A DNA stretch of 60,548 bases from an uncultured Tropicimonas sp. (GTDB lineage Bacteria > Pseudomonadota > Alphaproteobacteria > Rhodobacterales > Rhodobacteraceae): the NCBI GenBank assembly GCA_947495685.1, contig CANLZY010000030.1:1-60548 (forward strand). The letters are read 5' to 3'. The position numbers and the translations under genes were made by a program. The notes beneath the pieces were generated by a model. The model saw only the letters and a list, made by a program, of their open reading frames with translations, was not told where the DNA came from and did no database searches. Each line of letters starts with the position of its first letter. Position 1 is the stretch's first letter. Shown here piece by piece: positions 41,115 through 50,655 of the stretch.

Positions 41115-44100
41115 CTAGAAGTAGATGGTGACAGTTTTTGGCGCCCCGCGCCCGACGAGGGCGGAGAGCAGGTATATGCGAATGGTGAGGCTGTCGCCGG
41201 GACCGAGCTGTTCGCCCCAGTCGGCGGTCTGCTGGGCGGAGGTGTAGACGACGCTGGTGGTGGTGGCCGAAAGGGTTCGCTTGACGACCGAGCCGTCGAG
41301 GATCTCCAAGTCGTAGGCCTCCATCTGCTCGGACATCGGCACCTCAAGCGCAGCCCAGCTGTCGGCCGAAAGCGCCCGTGATCGCCGAACCCAGCGGATC
41401 GTCAGATCACCGAGGCTCCTCGGCGTCCGCCAGGGCTGCTCGACATGCGCGACAGAGAACGGCCGCAACCCAGCGCCAGAGGGCGTGAATGTCTCTGCCA
41501 CATAGGTGTCACCGGAAACGGGATGGCTTGCCGGGCCGATGCGCCAGTTCCAGGCGATGCCCAGCTCCGCCTCCGAGACCGGCAGGGAGGCGAGGCTCGC
41601 ATCCAGCACCACCACCCGCGCCCCGGCCGGCGCCGGATTTCCGATGGCATGCTCGGTGCCGCGCTGGCCGCGCAAAAGCCGCGTGAGCCGATAGCGCCCC
41701 TCCGCCAGAAGCTCGGCCGTGCCCGCCTGGACGATTTCCCAGGCGCCGGCTGAGGACTCTACGGCAAACGCATTCGCCCCGGCAAAGAGGTCGAGATCGG
41801 TGACCGAGCCGAGCGTGCCAGAAGCCAGATCGACGATCAGCTCATTGCCATGATCGAAGCGCGAGACCGGTCCAGACCAGAGATCGGACACGAGGACCCC
41901 TATCTGCGCGGGAAGCGTGATGCCGGTCAGCCAACCGAATCCATCGTCGGACGCGGAACGCCAGACGGCGATCTCTCCGGGCCATGGGGCAGAATAGGCG
42001 GCGACCAGCGGACGATGTGGGGCCACATCCTCGGAGATCTGCGGAAGATCGAGCAGGGCCACCACCGGCTCCCCGAACACCACCGGCACTTCCGGTGTCG
42101 ATCTCCGCGGCGTGCCCGGCGCCAGTGTCCCGGTCGTGCGATCCTGCCGGATCACCTCGACATTCCGCGCCTCTCCATCAGCGACCGAGGTCAGGCGGTA
42201 TTCGGTGAAACGCCCGTCATGATCGAGCCCGATCACATCTGTCGGATCCAGCGCGAGCCGCGAAGGCGGGAGCCGGAAACTCGCCGTCTCGCGTCCGACC
42301 CATGCCTCCATCAGCGCGCGGCGACAGCGCCGCTCAGCCTCTTCGGCCGGCACCGCCATGGGAAAGGACTCGCTGCTGATCCGCGAAGACTCGACCGTGA
42401 TGCGTCGGGCTTCGACCACCACCGCATCGTAATCCTCATCGGCCCGTGTGACGCTCCACTTCAGAGCCTGCGGCAGTTCCGTCTCCTGAGCGCGGGTCAG
42501 CTCGATCGGCTCGCCGGTATCCGCGGCAACCAGATCGTCGAGGGAGAGCGTCGCCACAGCAGCGCGGCCCCGCATGAAGAACCGGATGACACCCTCGCTC
42601 TCGACCGCATCGAAACCGAAATGCCGCCCCAGCGTGGTCAGCGCATTGCGCGGTGCCTCGAGCGAGGTGATGGCAAAACCCTCGATCGCGCCCCAGAGGC
42701 CGGAGACATCGATCTGATCCTCCGCCAGTCCGGCCCGGAGGCAGAGATCCCGCACCAGCGCGGCAAGCGAGGCGGAACCGAGGCGGCCGGTGAGCCAATG
42801 GCCCAGCCGCCAGTTCTCGCCATCGCTCCAGACATCGGTCAGTTCGGGGAAGAAGGGATAGGGTCGCGCATCCCAGGTCCAGGCTGCGCAGTCCGCCACC
42901 TCGACCATCCGGCTTCCGTAGACCGAAGAGACCGGGTTGTTCGCCGCCTCACCCCAATACAGGAGGGTTGCTTCCAGATACGCCCGCTGGATGGCATCGT
43001 CGCGCCATCCTTGAGAGAAATACGGCAGCTCGCTCTCCGAGGATTTCGGATCGTAGAAAACGTTCGGCTGGTTGGTGCCCCGATCGATCGCCGGGCATCC
43101 GATCTCCGTGAACCGGATAGGCTTGGAATCTGGCACCCACGCCGTCGCCGTCACGGACTCGGCACCACCCGGCCGATTGTGATGCCGGTTCGACCACCAA
43201 CTCCAAAGATCCTTGTAGCGGAAGACCCAGGGTTTGCCGGCAGCGCCATCGGTGATCGGCGTCCGCACCTGCGTAGAGCGATCAGCGTCGGTGGCATAGA
43301 ACCAGTCGTAGCCTTCGCCGCCGGCGATGTTGGAGCGCAGGTAGTCGCGATCGTAGATGGCCGGCCAACCCGCCACGGCATCAGTGTGCTCGAACCCGTC
43401 GCGCCAGTCGGAGAGCGGCATGTAATTGTCGATGCCGATGAAGTCGATCTCCGGGTCGGCCCAGAGCGGATCGAGGTGGAAGAACACGTCCCCCGTGCCG
43501 TCGTCCGGATGATGCCCGAAATACTCCGACCAGTCGGCCGCGTAGCTGATCGCCGTGGTCGGTCCGAGGATGGCACGCACATCGGCAGCCAGCGCCCGCA
43601 GCGCCTCCACGGCCGGGTAGCTGGCGGCGCCATCGCGGATGGTGGTCAGGCCGCGCATTTCCGAGCCGATGATGAAGGCATCGACCCCGCCCGCCGATGC
43701 GCAGAGACTGGCATAGTGCAGGACCATCCTCCGGAAGCCCCAGATGCCGTCGAAGAACGCGGCGACCTGATCCGCGGCCTCGGCGGTCTTGTCGACCGAC
43801 CCCGCGGCACCCGCCGCCGGAGAACAGGTGATCCGGCCGCGCCAGGGGAAGGCCGGCTGGCCCGTTCCGGCGGCATTGTCGGAATACGGATCCGGCAGGG
43901 TGTTGTCCGCCGGCACGTCCATCATCAGGAAGGGATAGAAGGTCACCCGCTTGCCGCGCGCCTTCAGCTCCTGGATCGCCTGCACCACCGAGAAATCCGC
44001 CGGCGTGCCGCCATAGACCGGGCGGCCTTCATCATCGCGGGAAACCAGATGCGCCGCGTCGCGGGTGACACCATTGACCTCCCATGTCTTCGGCTTCGTC

Positions 44101-45020
44101 GATTTCGAGCGGAGCTCGACACCCGGCCGGATCCGGCATTCCCCGCATCGCAGATCATCCCCGAACCACGAGACGACCAGGCTCACGCTTTCGACATTCG
44201 GCGCCGAGGCCTCCAGCCTATCGAGCGCCTCCACCATGTCGGGCGTTCCCGAAGAGGCGTTGAGGTTCTCCGCACCATTGCTCTTGCGGATCGCCTCGCT
44301 TGCGTAGACGAACTCGCCCGAGGCCGGGATCAGCGTGATCGCCCGTACCAGCCCCTCGGCGGTGTCGGCCTCGGCCAGCGGTCGAAACACCTCGACATTG
44401 ATCTGCGGAATGCGGTTGCCGAACCCCGTCAGTTCCAGATCCTCGAACACCAGATAGGCGGTGCCGCGATAGGCCGGTGTATTGGCCGCACCAGACTTCG
44501 CCGCCATGAAGGGATCAGGTTGCTGGCTTTCACTGCCGGGATACCAGCGCCAGGTCACGCCGGAGAGATCCATCAGCGCCCCGTCCGCCCAGATGCGCCC
44601 CACACCGGTGATCGGCCCCTCGCAGATCGCCAGCGCGAAGGAGGCAAAGTAGAAGTATTCGGTGGTCTTCACGGTATTCCCGCCGCCGCCACCCTTGCCG
44701 CCACCGCCCTGGGTGGTGGTTTCCTTCTTCTCCCGGAAATCCGTGGCCCAGATGATATTGGCGCCCATCCGCAACCGACCCCAGACGCGCGGCAGGACCG
44801 TGCCCTCGGTGGCGGAGGTGACATGCAGCGTATCGAGGCGCTGCCCCTCGAAGCTCGAACTGGAGCCCGGCGTGAGCGCGGAAATGATCCAGCTGTCGAC
44901 ATAGGAGCCGATGGTGGAGCCGATGAAACCGCCGATCGTAGCGGCGCTGACACCGAGGATTGCGCCGCCGATGGAACCGCCGATGGCGGCGCCGGCCGCA
45001 CCAAGCACGAGGGTGGCCAT
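41115..45020 (-). CDS. GTA-type TIM-barrel baseplate/host-specificity protein (gp15-like)
   Basis: A 1301-aa giant tail protein. A glycine-zipper membrane-like N-terminus (about 1-45) is followed by a polar loop region. A glycoside-hydrolase-like TIM barrel occupies about 400-750 (VDAFIIGSEMRGL and similar strands), and the C-terminal third is a tail hub and receptor-binding region. This order is that of Rhodobacter GTA gp15, whose barrel sits at the tail tip. Start near the NlpC gene stop (3-nt gap). Length is in the family's range. Confidence 0.93.
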   Translation of the reverse strand: MATLVLGAAGAAIGGSIGGAILGVSAATIGGFIGSTIGSYVDSWIISALTPGSSSSFEGQRLDTLHVTSATEGTVLPRVWGRLRMGANIIWATDFREKKETTTQGGGGKGGGGGNTVKTTEYFYFASFALAICEGPITGVGRIWADGALMDLSGVTWRWYPGSESQQPDPFMAAKSGAANTPAYRGTAYLVFEDLELTGFGNRIPQINVEVFRPLAEADTAEGLVRAITLIPASGEFVYASEAIRKSNGAENLNASSGTPDMVEALDRLEASAPNVESVSLVVSWFGDDLRCGECRIRPGVELRSKSTKPKTWEVNGVTRDAAHLVSRDDEGRPVYGGTPADFSVVQAIQELKARGKRVTFYPFLMMDVPADNTLPDPYSDNAAGTGQPAFPWRGRITCSPAAGAAGSVDKTAEAADQVAAFFDGIWGFRRMVLHYASLCASAGGVDAFIIGSEMRGLTTIRDGAASYPAVEALRALAADVRAILGPTTAISYAADWSEYFGHHPDDGTGDVFFHLDPLWADPEIDFIGIDNYMPLSDWRDGFEHTDAVAGWPAIYDRDYLRSNIAGGEGYDWFYATDADRSTQVRTPITDGAAGKPWVFRYKDLWSWWSNRHHNRPGGAESVTATAWVPDSKPIRFTEIGCPAIDRGTNQPNVFYDPKSSESELPYFSQGWRDDAIQRAYLEATLLYWGEAANNPVSSVYGSRMVEVADCAAWTWDARPYPFFPELTDVWSDGENWRLGHWLTGRLGSASLAALVRDLCLRAGLAEDQIDVSGLWGAIEGFAITSLEAPRNALTTLGRHFGFDAVESEGVIRFFMRGRAAVATLSLDDLVAADTGEPIELTRAQETELPQALKWSVTRADEDYDAVVVEARRITVESSRISSESFPMAVPAEEAERRCRRALMEAWVGRETASFRLPPSRLALDPTDVIGLDHDGRFTEYRLTSVADGEARNVEVIRQDRTTGTLAPGTPRRSTPEVPVVFGEPVVALLDLPQISEDVAPHRPLVAAYSAPWPGEIAVWRSASDDGFGWLTGITLPAQIGVLVSDLWSGPVSRFDHGNELIVDLASGTLGSVTDLDLFAGANAFAVESSAGAWEIVQAGTAELLAEGRYRLTRLLRGQRGTEHAIGNPAPAGARVVVLDASLASLPVSEAELGIAWNWRIGPASHPVSGDTYVAETFTPSGAGLRPFSVAHVEQPWRTPRSLGDLTIRWVRRSRALSADSWAALEVPMSEQMEAYDLEILDGSVVKRTLSATTTSVVYTSAQQTADWGEQLGPGDSLTIRIYLLSALVGRGAPKTVTIYF

Positions 45021-45023
45021 GGA

Positions 45024-45461
45024 TCAGCTCCGATCCGGAAACAGAAAGGCGAAGGCGATGCGCCGCCGCCAGGAGGGCGAGAGCGGCTGCTCGATCACGC
45101 CCAGCCGCTCGTAGGAATGGATGAAGCGATCGGGCCCGGACAGAACGCCGACATGCTTCGCGATCGCCTGCGGACGCATGCGAAACAGCACCAGCGCGCC
45201 GGGACCGGCCTCGGCTGGCGCGATCTCTGGCATCATGGTCCGCGCCCCTTCGGCCAACACCTCCCGTGTCCCGGTCTCGCCCCAGTCGCGGGAATAGGGC
45301 GGCATCGGGAAAGGCTCGGGCCCCACCACCTCGCGCCAGACGCCGCGCGCCAGCCCGAGGCAGTCGCAGCCCGCCCCCTTCACGCTCGCCTGATCGTGGT
45401 AGGGCGTGCCGAGCCAGGAGCGCGCCGCCGCGACAACCACCGCAGAGGTCGCGGACGTCAT
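45024..45461 (-). CDS. NlpC/P60 tail peptidase (GTA gp14-like)
   Basis: A 145-aa cysteine peptidase of the NlpC/P60 fold: catalytic Cys in GAGCDCLGLARGVW near 32, His in KHVGVLSGPDRFIHSY near 107. I start it at the ATG at 45461, which overlaps the DUF2163 stop by 4 nt; the frame continues upstream in shadow. In GTA and related phages it sits at the tail tip and opens peptidoglycan during DNA entry. Confidence 0.93.
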   Translation of the reverse strand: MTSATSAVVVAAARSWLGTPYHDQASVKGAGCDCLGLARGVWREVVGPEPFPMPPYSRDWGETGTREVLAEGARTMMPEIAPAEAGPGALVLFRMRPQAIAKHVGVLSGPDRFIHSYERLGVIEQPLSPSWRRRIAFAFLFPDRS

Positions 45462-46342
45462 AGGACCGACCCCGAGTTGTCGCCGCTCCGCCGCGCGTAG
45501 CGCAGCACGGTGTCCTGCCCCGGAATGTCCGGAAATCCGCGGAAATTGGCGATGTTGCCGAACTTCGTCGAACAGGTCTCCGCGCATTTGTCGCAGCCCG
45601 CCCGGATGGTGAAGGCGTCGCCCGCCGCCACAGGCAGAATCGGCGCCTCGAGCAGCGTCACGGTGGAGACTCCGCCGTCCTTGCCATGGCTGGAGATTTC
45701 CGCCTGCCGCCCGGCATTCGCACCGGAGGACCACGCGATCGTTCCAAACGTGAACCAGCCCGAAGCGAAGCCATCGAGGCCGGAGACAGTGAAGGACCGA
45801 TCGCCCGACAGCCCGGTCACCACGCCGGTGCCCCGGAGGGCAGCGGTTTCGAGATCGACGCCGCAGCGGGCATCGCCGACGACGGCGTCGCAGGTCGCCT
45901 GAAAGCTCCGCCCGTCATTCTGCCCGAGCAGATGCGCGAGCGAGCGCATCTCGGCCACGAAAGCGAGCCGGCCGCGGCGGATCTGGCCGATCGCACCGCG
46001 CCGCATCAGCGCCCGCTGCGAGGGATCAGCCCAGTTCACCCGCCACAACTCGACCTGAGCATTGTCCCAGCGCCCGTCACGGATATCCGTTTCAGAGATC
46101 CGGTCCGAAGTGAGCACGCCCTCGGCATCCTGCGCATCGACCGACAGGTCCGATCCCGAGCGAACCTCGGAGGCCGTGAACCCGCTCTCCGGCTCGAAGT
46201 CGGTGCCCGCGAAGGCAAGCACCCGGTCATGGTCGGTGAAGCCGAGAACCACGCCATCGGCCCGCGTGATGCGCCAGCACCACGCGAGCGTCGTCGTGCC
46301 CTCGTCGAGATGGGCCTGAAGCGCAGGGACGAGCGCCTTCAT
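45458..46342 (-). CDS. DUF2163 tail hub protein (GTA gp13-like)
   Basis: A 294-aa protein of the DUF2163 family: LVPALQAHLDEGTTTLAWCW, GFTDHDRVLAF, then LGQNDGRSFQATCDAVVGD. Four cysteines (one in CDAVVGDARC, and CDKCAETC near the end) match the iron-sulfur ligand set known in the Rhodobacter GTA hub. Start 4 nt from the holin-like stop. It joins the tube to the baseplate megatron. Confidence 0.93.
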   Translation of the reverse strand: MKALVPALQAHLDEGTTTLAWCWRITRADGVVLGFTDHDRVLAFAGTDFEPESGFTASEVRSGSDLSVDAQDAEGVLTSDRISETDIRDGRWDNAQVELWRVNWADPSQRALMRRGAIGQIRRGRLAFVAEMRSLAHLLGQNDGRSFQATCDAVVGDARCGVDLETAALRGTGVVTGLSGDRSFTVSGLDGFASGWFTFGTIAWSSGANAGRQAEISSHGKDGGVSTVTLLEAPILPVAAGDAFTIRAGCDKCAETCSTKFGNIANFRGFPDIPGQDTVLRYARRSGDNSGSVL

Positions 46343-46346
46343 CGGA

Positions 46347-46571
46347 TCAACCGCCTAGCCCGCGCTCGAACTTGTCGCGAAGGCCGATGAGACCCATCCC
46401 GACGAAGATCAGCGTGGCCGGAGAGGTATCGCCCGCACCGGCCAGCCGCGCGACGAGAACCGCCAGTTCGGACATGGCCTCACCCTCGGGTAGCACGCCC
46501 GCCGCGATGCCGGTCAGCACCGCGAGAATGCCGCTCCACCAGGTGAGGGATTTGGGGAGGAAGTATCGCAT
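46347..46571 (-). CDS. small membrane protein of the lysis cassette
   Basis: A 74-aa protein starting at the ATG at 46571 with AAGGAG upstream. One clear helix (TWWSGILAVLTGIAAGVL) and a second weaker one near the C-terminus (SPATLIFVGMGLIGL). Size, topology and position beside the lysozyme suggest a holin or a pinholin-type partner. Not assignable to a named family. Confidence 0.6.
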   Translation of the reverse strand: MRYFLPKSLTWWSGILAVLTGIAAGVLPEGEAMSELAVLVARLAGAGDTSPATLIFVGMGLIGLRDKFERGLGG

Positions 46572-46573
46572 GG

Positions 46574-47197
46574 TCAGCTCCTTTTGATCAGCGATGAAAG
46601 AAAGATGAAGAGCCGGGCGAGCCACCCGGCCGGTTCAGGTACGGGCTGCAGGAGCGCGAGCGCCTCATCCTCGGAGAGAAGGCGTGCGGCTCGGGCGAAG
46701 CTGACGCGGCCCGACGCATCGACAGGCCACACCGGAATGGTGCCATCCGGATAGCGGCCCTGCCGGAAGAGATCCCGCTCCGCTTCGCGACGCGGCCGGA
46801 TCGCGCCCGGCTTCAGCCATCCCATAAAGGCTTCTGCCGCGGCCTCGCGCAGCCCGGAGTTCAGCAGCCGGGTCAGGCGCGCGGAATGGATCGCGCCTGT
46901 GTTGTAATGAAACGAGACGAGCGCATCGAATTCGTGGGGCTCGACCGGCACCGCGATGGCATTGCAGACGTCCCGCTCGTAGCGGGCGATATCGGCCCGG
47001 AAGACGCGGAAGGCTTCGCGGATACCCTGATCCAGATCCGCTGGCATTCCGCGCTTCATGTCGGACGGGTTCGGGTCACCCGCCGCGCCGGTATGGCCGA
47101 TGCCGAAAGTCCAGATGTCGCGGACATCAAGATAGGGAGCCGGCACGATACCCTCGTGCCGGATGAGGGCGATGAGCCCCCGGTCCGTCATATGCAT
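46574..47197 (-). CDS. GH24 phage lysozyme (endolysin)
   Basis: A 207-aa muramidase. The catalytic Glu-8/Asp/Thr triad of T4-type lysozymes is seen as IRHEG near 12-16, YLDVRDIWTFGIGHTG near 22-37. A further block AVPVEPHEFDALVSFHYNTGA is family typical. A hydrophobic C-terminal stretch (WLARLFIFLSSLI) is unusual and could anchor it. The start is ATG at 47197, with another ATG six bases on. It cuts peptidoglycan at lysis. Confidence 0.92.
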   Translation of the reverse strand: MHMTDRGLIALIRHEGIVPAPYLDVRDIWTFGIGHTGAAGDPNPSDMKRGMPADLDQGIREAFRVFRADIARYERDVCNAIAVPVEPHEFDALVSFHYNTGAIHSARLTRLLNSGLREAAAEAFMGWLKPGAIRPRREAERDLFRQGRYPDGTIPVWPVDASGRVSFARAARLLSEDEALALLQPVPEPAGWLARLFIFLSSLIKRS

Positions 47198-47202
47198 GGT
47201 GA

Positions 47203-47334
47203 TTATCCCAGCTGCGTGAAGATGAGGATGAGAACGGCGACGGTCGCGCCGATGCGGATACGATGAAGGAACAGAACAACCGGATCGCTGGATGCGCGGC
47301 GCAGGCGCCGGACCGAAGCCATGGGATCACGCAT
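47203..47334 (-). CDS. 43-aa membrane protein of the lysis cassette
   Basis: A short frame: MRDPMASVRRLRRASSDP and then a hydrophobic segment (ATVAVLILIFTQLG). GGAGG lies about 11 nt upstream and the start overlaps the preceding gene by 8 nt. Its place between the holin-like and lysozyme genes fits a tiny holin regulator. Short, so less certain. Confidence 0.55.
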   Translation of the reverse strand: MRDPMASVRRLRRASSDPVVLFLHRIRIGATVAVLILIFTQLG

Positions 47335-47686
47335 CGCCGGATCCGCCTCCCGAGCGCTTCTGCGTCCGGATCCGTCCCAGCATCATCTCGATGAATGCAG
47401 GACCGAAGACCCCAACGAGATAGGCGGCTGATCCTGCGGCCCCGCCGGAAGGGATCGCCGCCGGCGGCAGTCCCATCCAGCTGGTGATGACGGCCATGGA
47501 GAGGCTACCCATGCCGGCCGCGATGATCCCTCCGAGCAGGATGTGGCGCACCGCATCCCGCAGATGCATCTTCGTCGTCAGCGCATTGGTCGCGCCGCCC
47601 AGCGCGCCCCAGGCAGCGAGAATGACCGCGGTCGAGGTGGCAAGATCGCGAAGGACGGTTGCAATGAATCCGGGTTCCTCGTTCAT
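47327..47686 (-). CDS. holin-like membrane protein
   Basis: A 119-aa protein with three hydrophobic stretches (about 12-32, 48-70 and 84-102) and a short basic C-terminus (RIRTQKRSGGG). Holin topology, with start 4 nt inside the DUF2460 stop (ATGA). With the two smaller membrane proteins and the GH24 lysozyme it forms the lysis cassette set in the middle of the tail genes. Confidence 0.72.
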   Translation of the reverse strand: MNEEPGFIATVLRDLATSTAVILAAWGALGGATNALTTKMHLRDAVRHILLGGIIAAGMGSLSMAVITSWMGLPPAAIPSGGAAGSAAYLVGVFGPAFIEMMLGRIRTQKRSGGGSGDA

Positions 47687-48309
47687 CGCCGGATCTCCAC
47701 AAGTGGAATGGAGGTGATCGAGCCGAGCCGCTCGATATCGAGAGAGACATCGAGCGTGTCGCTGTCGAAGCGCACCGGCACGTCGAAGGTGAACCCGGCG
47801 GTGACAAGCACGCCCGTGCCGGGCGCGGCATCGAAACTGACCAGGCCGGTGGTGGTGTCGATCGACCAGCCCGTGGCCTGCTCCGCGCCATCGAGCGCCA
47901 CCTGAACCGAACCTGCGACGGGTTTCGTGACCGGCCGCGTCCAGGCCTGCGATCCGGAAATGTAGGTCTTCGCGAGCTGGAACGTGACCGCCGTCCCGTC
48001 GCCAGTCCCCAGCCCCTGATCGGTGGCGCTCGGGCTCTGTGATGGCAGGCAGGACTTGTAATCCGCCCAGTCCTTGTAGCGGAAGCCGTAGAGCCTGCCG
48101 TTCCGCGCTTCGAAGAAAGCCACGACCGTCGCCAGATCGTCAGCCCGCCGAACCCCGTAGGCGACATCGTAGCGCCTCCGGGAATTTGCCCAGGAGGCGT
48201 TGCGCTCCTCGTCGCCGGATGTCAGTTCCACGATCTGCGTCCGTCGCTCCGGACCGCCACGGGCTCCCCGGCTGATATTGTCGGGGAAGCGCACCTCGTG
48301 AAAACCCAT
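47683..48309 (-). CDS. DUF2460 tail protein (GTA gp12-like)
   Basis: A 208-aa protein with the DUF2460 start GFHEVRFPDNISRGARGGPE and the later RNGRLYGFRYKDWADYKS. This is the distal tail protein of GTA-like siphophages. The tape-measure stop and this ATG share one base (TGATG), indicating tight coupling. Confidence 0.95.
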   Translation of the reverse strand: MGFHEVRFPDNISRGARGGPERRTQIVELTSGDEERNASWANSRRRYDVAYGVRRADDLATVVAFFEARNGRLYGFRYKDWADYKSCLPSQSPSATDQGLGTGDGTAVTFQLAKTYISGSQAWTRPVTKPVAGSVQVALDGAEQATGWSIDTTTGLVSFDAAPGTGVLVTAGFTFDVPVRFDSDTLDVSLDIERLGSITSIPLVEIRR

Positions 48310-50327
48310 CAGAGAACCCTCCTGCCCATGGAGACGGCGCGCTGGATATCCGCCGCGACCTGTGTCCGCGATTGCCGGAAGGAGGGCGCGTCGCGCGTGG
48401 CGATATTGACGGTGACCGGCGCCATCGCCGCCTGCCGCCCGCCGCCGCTCCGGTATTCATCCGTCACCCGTTCCTGCGGATGGAGCATGGCGAGGAAACC
48501 GCCGCGGCCATCAAGACCGCCCGATCGGGCCCCGAAACCGGTATGGCCGCCGCCCGCGAAACTGGTGGGACGCGCCTGCGGCCGGATGCTGGTGGTGACC
48601 GCGCTGCCGAAGGCGTTGCCGAGAATGCCGGAGATCCCGCTCGCCAGTGGCCCGAGGATGTATTGCCGCGCGGCCAGTTTCGCGAGATCGGCGATCATGG
48701 ACGTCACCAGCTCCGAGAAATTGACCTTCCCGGTCTTCACGAACTGACCGACTGCCTCCTCGGCCGACGCAAAGGCGCCGACCAGCCGATCGGCGATGGC
48801 ATCACCGGTATTCCGCGCCTCCTTTGCGTATTCAGCCAGCTTGTCGCGCAACGACTCCCATACCGAAATCCCGATATTACCGGTCGATACCATCTGCTCG
48901 GCCGCCGCGCGGCCCGCGCCGCCGGTCTTCTCCGCTTCTTCCGCCGTGCGCTTCAGCGCGTTCTGGACCGCCCGCTGTCTTACTGCGTCGAAGAAATCTC
49001 CAAGCGGATTGCTGGCATCGATCTCTTCCGCCTGGCCGCGGGCATCCTCCCATCTCCCGCTCAGGCGATCGCGCGCCGCCGCGGCAGCGCGGGCATAGCT
49101 GCCGCTTGCCTCGCTCAGCATGTCGATCGTTCCTGAGAGCGTGCCGGTCGAGAGATCGGTCCCGAAAGTCTCGTTGAGCTTCTCGGCGATCCCGTCGATC
49201 GCGTTGCCCACATACCAGACCATGTCGTGCAACTTGGTCAGCACATGCGAGACCGCCCCATTGAAGGCCGCACGGAAGAGATCGGGGATCGACGCGACCG
49301 AGGTGCGGATCCCGAGCACCGAAAGCCGGATACCCTTGATGATCGAGTTTCCCGCATCGACCGTGCTGGTCACCACCAGTTCCCAGGCCGAGGCAAACCA
49401 GGGCGCGATGGCATCGATGACCGGCTTCAGGAGGCTCTTCAGCCCATCCGCCGCAACCTGCCAGACCGCCAGCGCGGTATCCCCGAAACTCACCGTCACA
49501 TCAGAGACCTGGTTGATTTCGTGGCTCATCCCGGCGATGGCGGCAGATGCCACACCGATGACAGCGAGCAGCGGCCAGAAACGGGTGACGACACCGCCAA
49601 TCAGCTTGCCGAGATCGCGGAAGATGGCGGAAACCCCGCCATTGCCGAAGCCGTAGATCTGCGCGATCTGCGTGCCCTGCTGCGCCATGACCACGAAGTG
49701 GTTCATGCCGCCGGCCAGTGAGACGCCGATATCGTTGACCTGGTAGAACATCTGCTGGGTTCGGAAGGCGGCATTGCGAGAAGCACCCGCCAGCCGGGTG
49801 ATCGCAGTGGTCCGTCCCTTGAGCGCGACGATGCTGTCGAGCGAAGCGCGGCGTTCGCGCGCGATGGCGGCGCTCATCTCGTCGGCAGAGATCGCCCCCT
49901 GCAGATGCGCGGCCTTCAGTTCGGAGACCGCGCTGCGGTAGCGGCGGATCTCGCCATAGACCGGATTGTACTTCGCGCGGAGATCATCGAGCGCCTGACC
50001 CTGGCGGAGGAACTCGGCGGTGGTCTGCCCGATAGCAGGCGTGACGCCGGTCACGCGGTTGATCTGCGCCACCATGGGCGTGGCGGCAGCAACGGTGGTG
50101 TTCAAGGAACGCGCCGCCTCTGCCGAGCGCGCCGCCAGTTGTTCCAGTTCCAGCCGCGCCCGCGCCGTGGCATTGCCGACCGTATCGAGACCAACCTCAG
50201 CCGGAGCGGCTCCCGTCTTGATGCCTTCGAGCGCAGCGCGGCCCTCGGCACCGAGCGAACGCAGCTCCGCCTTGACTTGTTGACCGCCGACCGCCGCGAG
50301 ACGGACGGATACCCGTTTTTCAGCCAT
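48309..50327 (-). CDS. tail tape-measure protein (GTA gp11-like)
   Basis: A 672-aa protein starting at the ATG at 50327. Long helical N-terminal region, hydrophobic segments in the middle (about 205-245) and a C-terminal Gly-rich tail (FAGGGHTGFGARSGGLDGRG) ahead of AMAPVTVNIATRDAPSF, typical of tape-measure proteins. Sets tail length and passes DNA through the tube. Start overlaps the end of the frameshifted chaperone by 8 nt. Confidence 0.92.
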   Translation of the reverse strand: MAEKRVSVRLAAVGGQQVKAELRSLGAEGRAALEGIKTGAAPAEVGLDTVGNATARARLELEQLAARSAEAARSLNTTVAAATPMVAQINRVTGVTPAIGQTTAEFLRQGQALDDLRAKYNPVYGEIRRYRSAVSELKAAHLQGAISADEMSAAIARERRASLDSIVALKGRTTAITRLAGASRNAAFRTQQMFYQVNDIGVSLAGGMNHFVVMAQQGTQIAQIYGFGNGGVSAIFRDLGKLIGGVVTRFWPLLAVIGVASAAIAGMSHEINQVSDVTVSFGDTALAVWQVAADGLKSLLKPVIDAIAPWFASAWELVVTSTVDAGNSIIKGIRLSVLGIRTSVASIPDLFRAAFNGAVSHVLTKLHDMVWYVGNAIDGIAEKLNETFGTDLSTGTLSGTIDMLSEASGSYARAAAAARDRLSGRWEDARGQAEEIDASNPLGDFFDAVRQRAVQNALKRTAEEAEKTGGAGRAAAEQMVSTGNIGISVWESLRDKLAEYAKEARNTGDAIADRLVGAFASAEEAVGQFVKTGKVNFSELVTSMIADLAKLAARQYILGPLASGISGILGNAFGSAVTTSIRPQARPTSFAGGGHTGFGARSGGLDGRGGFLAMLHPQERVTDEYRSGGGRQAAMAPVTVNIATRDAPSFRQSRTQVAADIQRAVSMGRRVL

Positions 50328-50655
50328 TCTCCCGCATCCTCTCATTCGCCTTCAGGCAGGCGATGGCCTCGATTTCCGGCAGCAGCTCGGCCGCGGCGAG
50401 CAGATCGCAGCCCAGCGCCTCAGCCATTCGCAGCCCGGCGCCAAGATCCCAGCCGAGCACCGCGTATCCGTTCATCCCCGACACCGCGCGGACCTGACCG
50501 CCCATGCGGAGCGCGAGATCCCACACCTGCGCACCCTCTAGGCTTTCCGGCTGGTGCTGCGTTTGCGGGCAGGCTTCGCAGCGTGTGGGGCAGGCTCCGC
50601 AATATTCGGCGCCCCCGCCGAAATGCCATTCGGCAAGGGCGCGGAGGCGTTTTTT
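50320..50655 (-). CDS. -1 frame extension of the tail assembly chaperone (GT-type)
   Basis: The -1 frame relative to the chaperone gene is open from the slippery site to 50320. It encodes RLRALAEWHF, a Cys-rich stretch (YCGACPTRCEACP) and a helical C-terminus ending ANERMRENG. No good start codon or ribosome-binding site lies at its head, so I read it as the GT half of a G/GT pair made by frameshifting at 50649-50655. The two proteins together chaperone the tape measure in lambda-like tails. Confidence 0.7.
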   Translation of the reverse strand, partial: KKRLRALAEWHFGGGAEYCGACPTRCEACPQTQHQPESLEGAQVWDLALRMGGQVRAVSGMNGYAVLGWDLGAGLRMAEALGCDLLAAAELLPEIEAIACLKANERMRENG

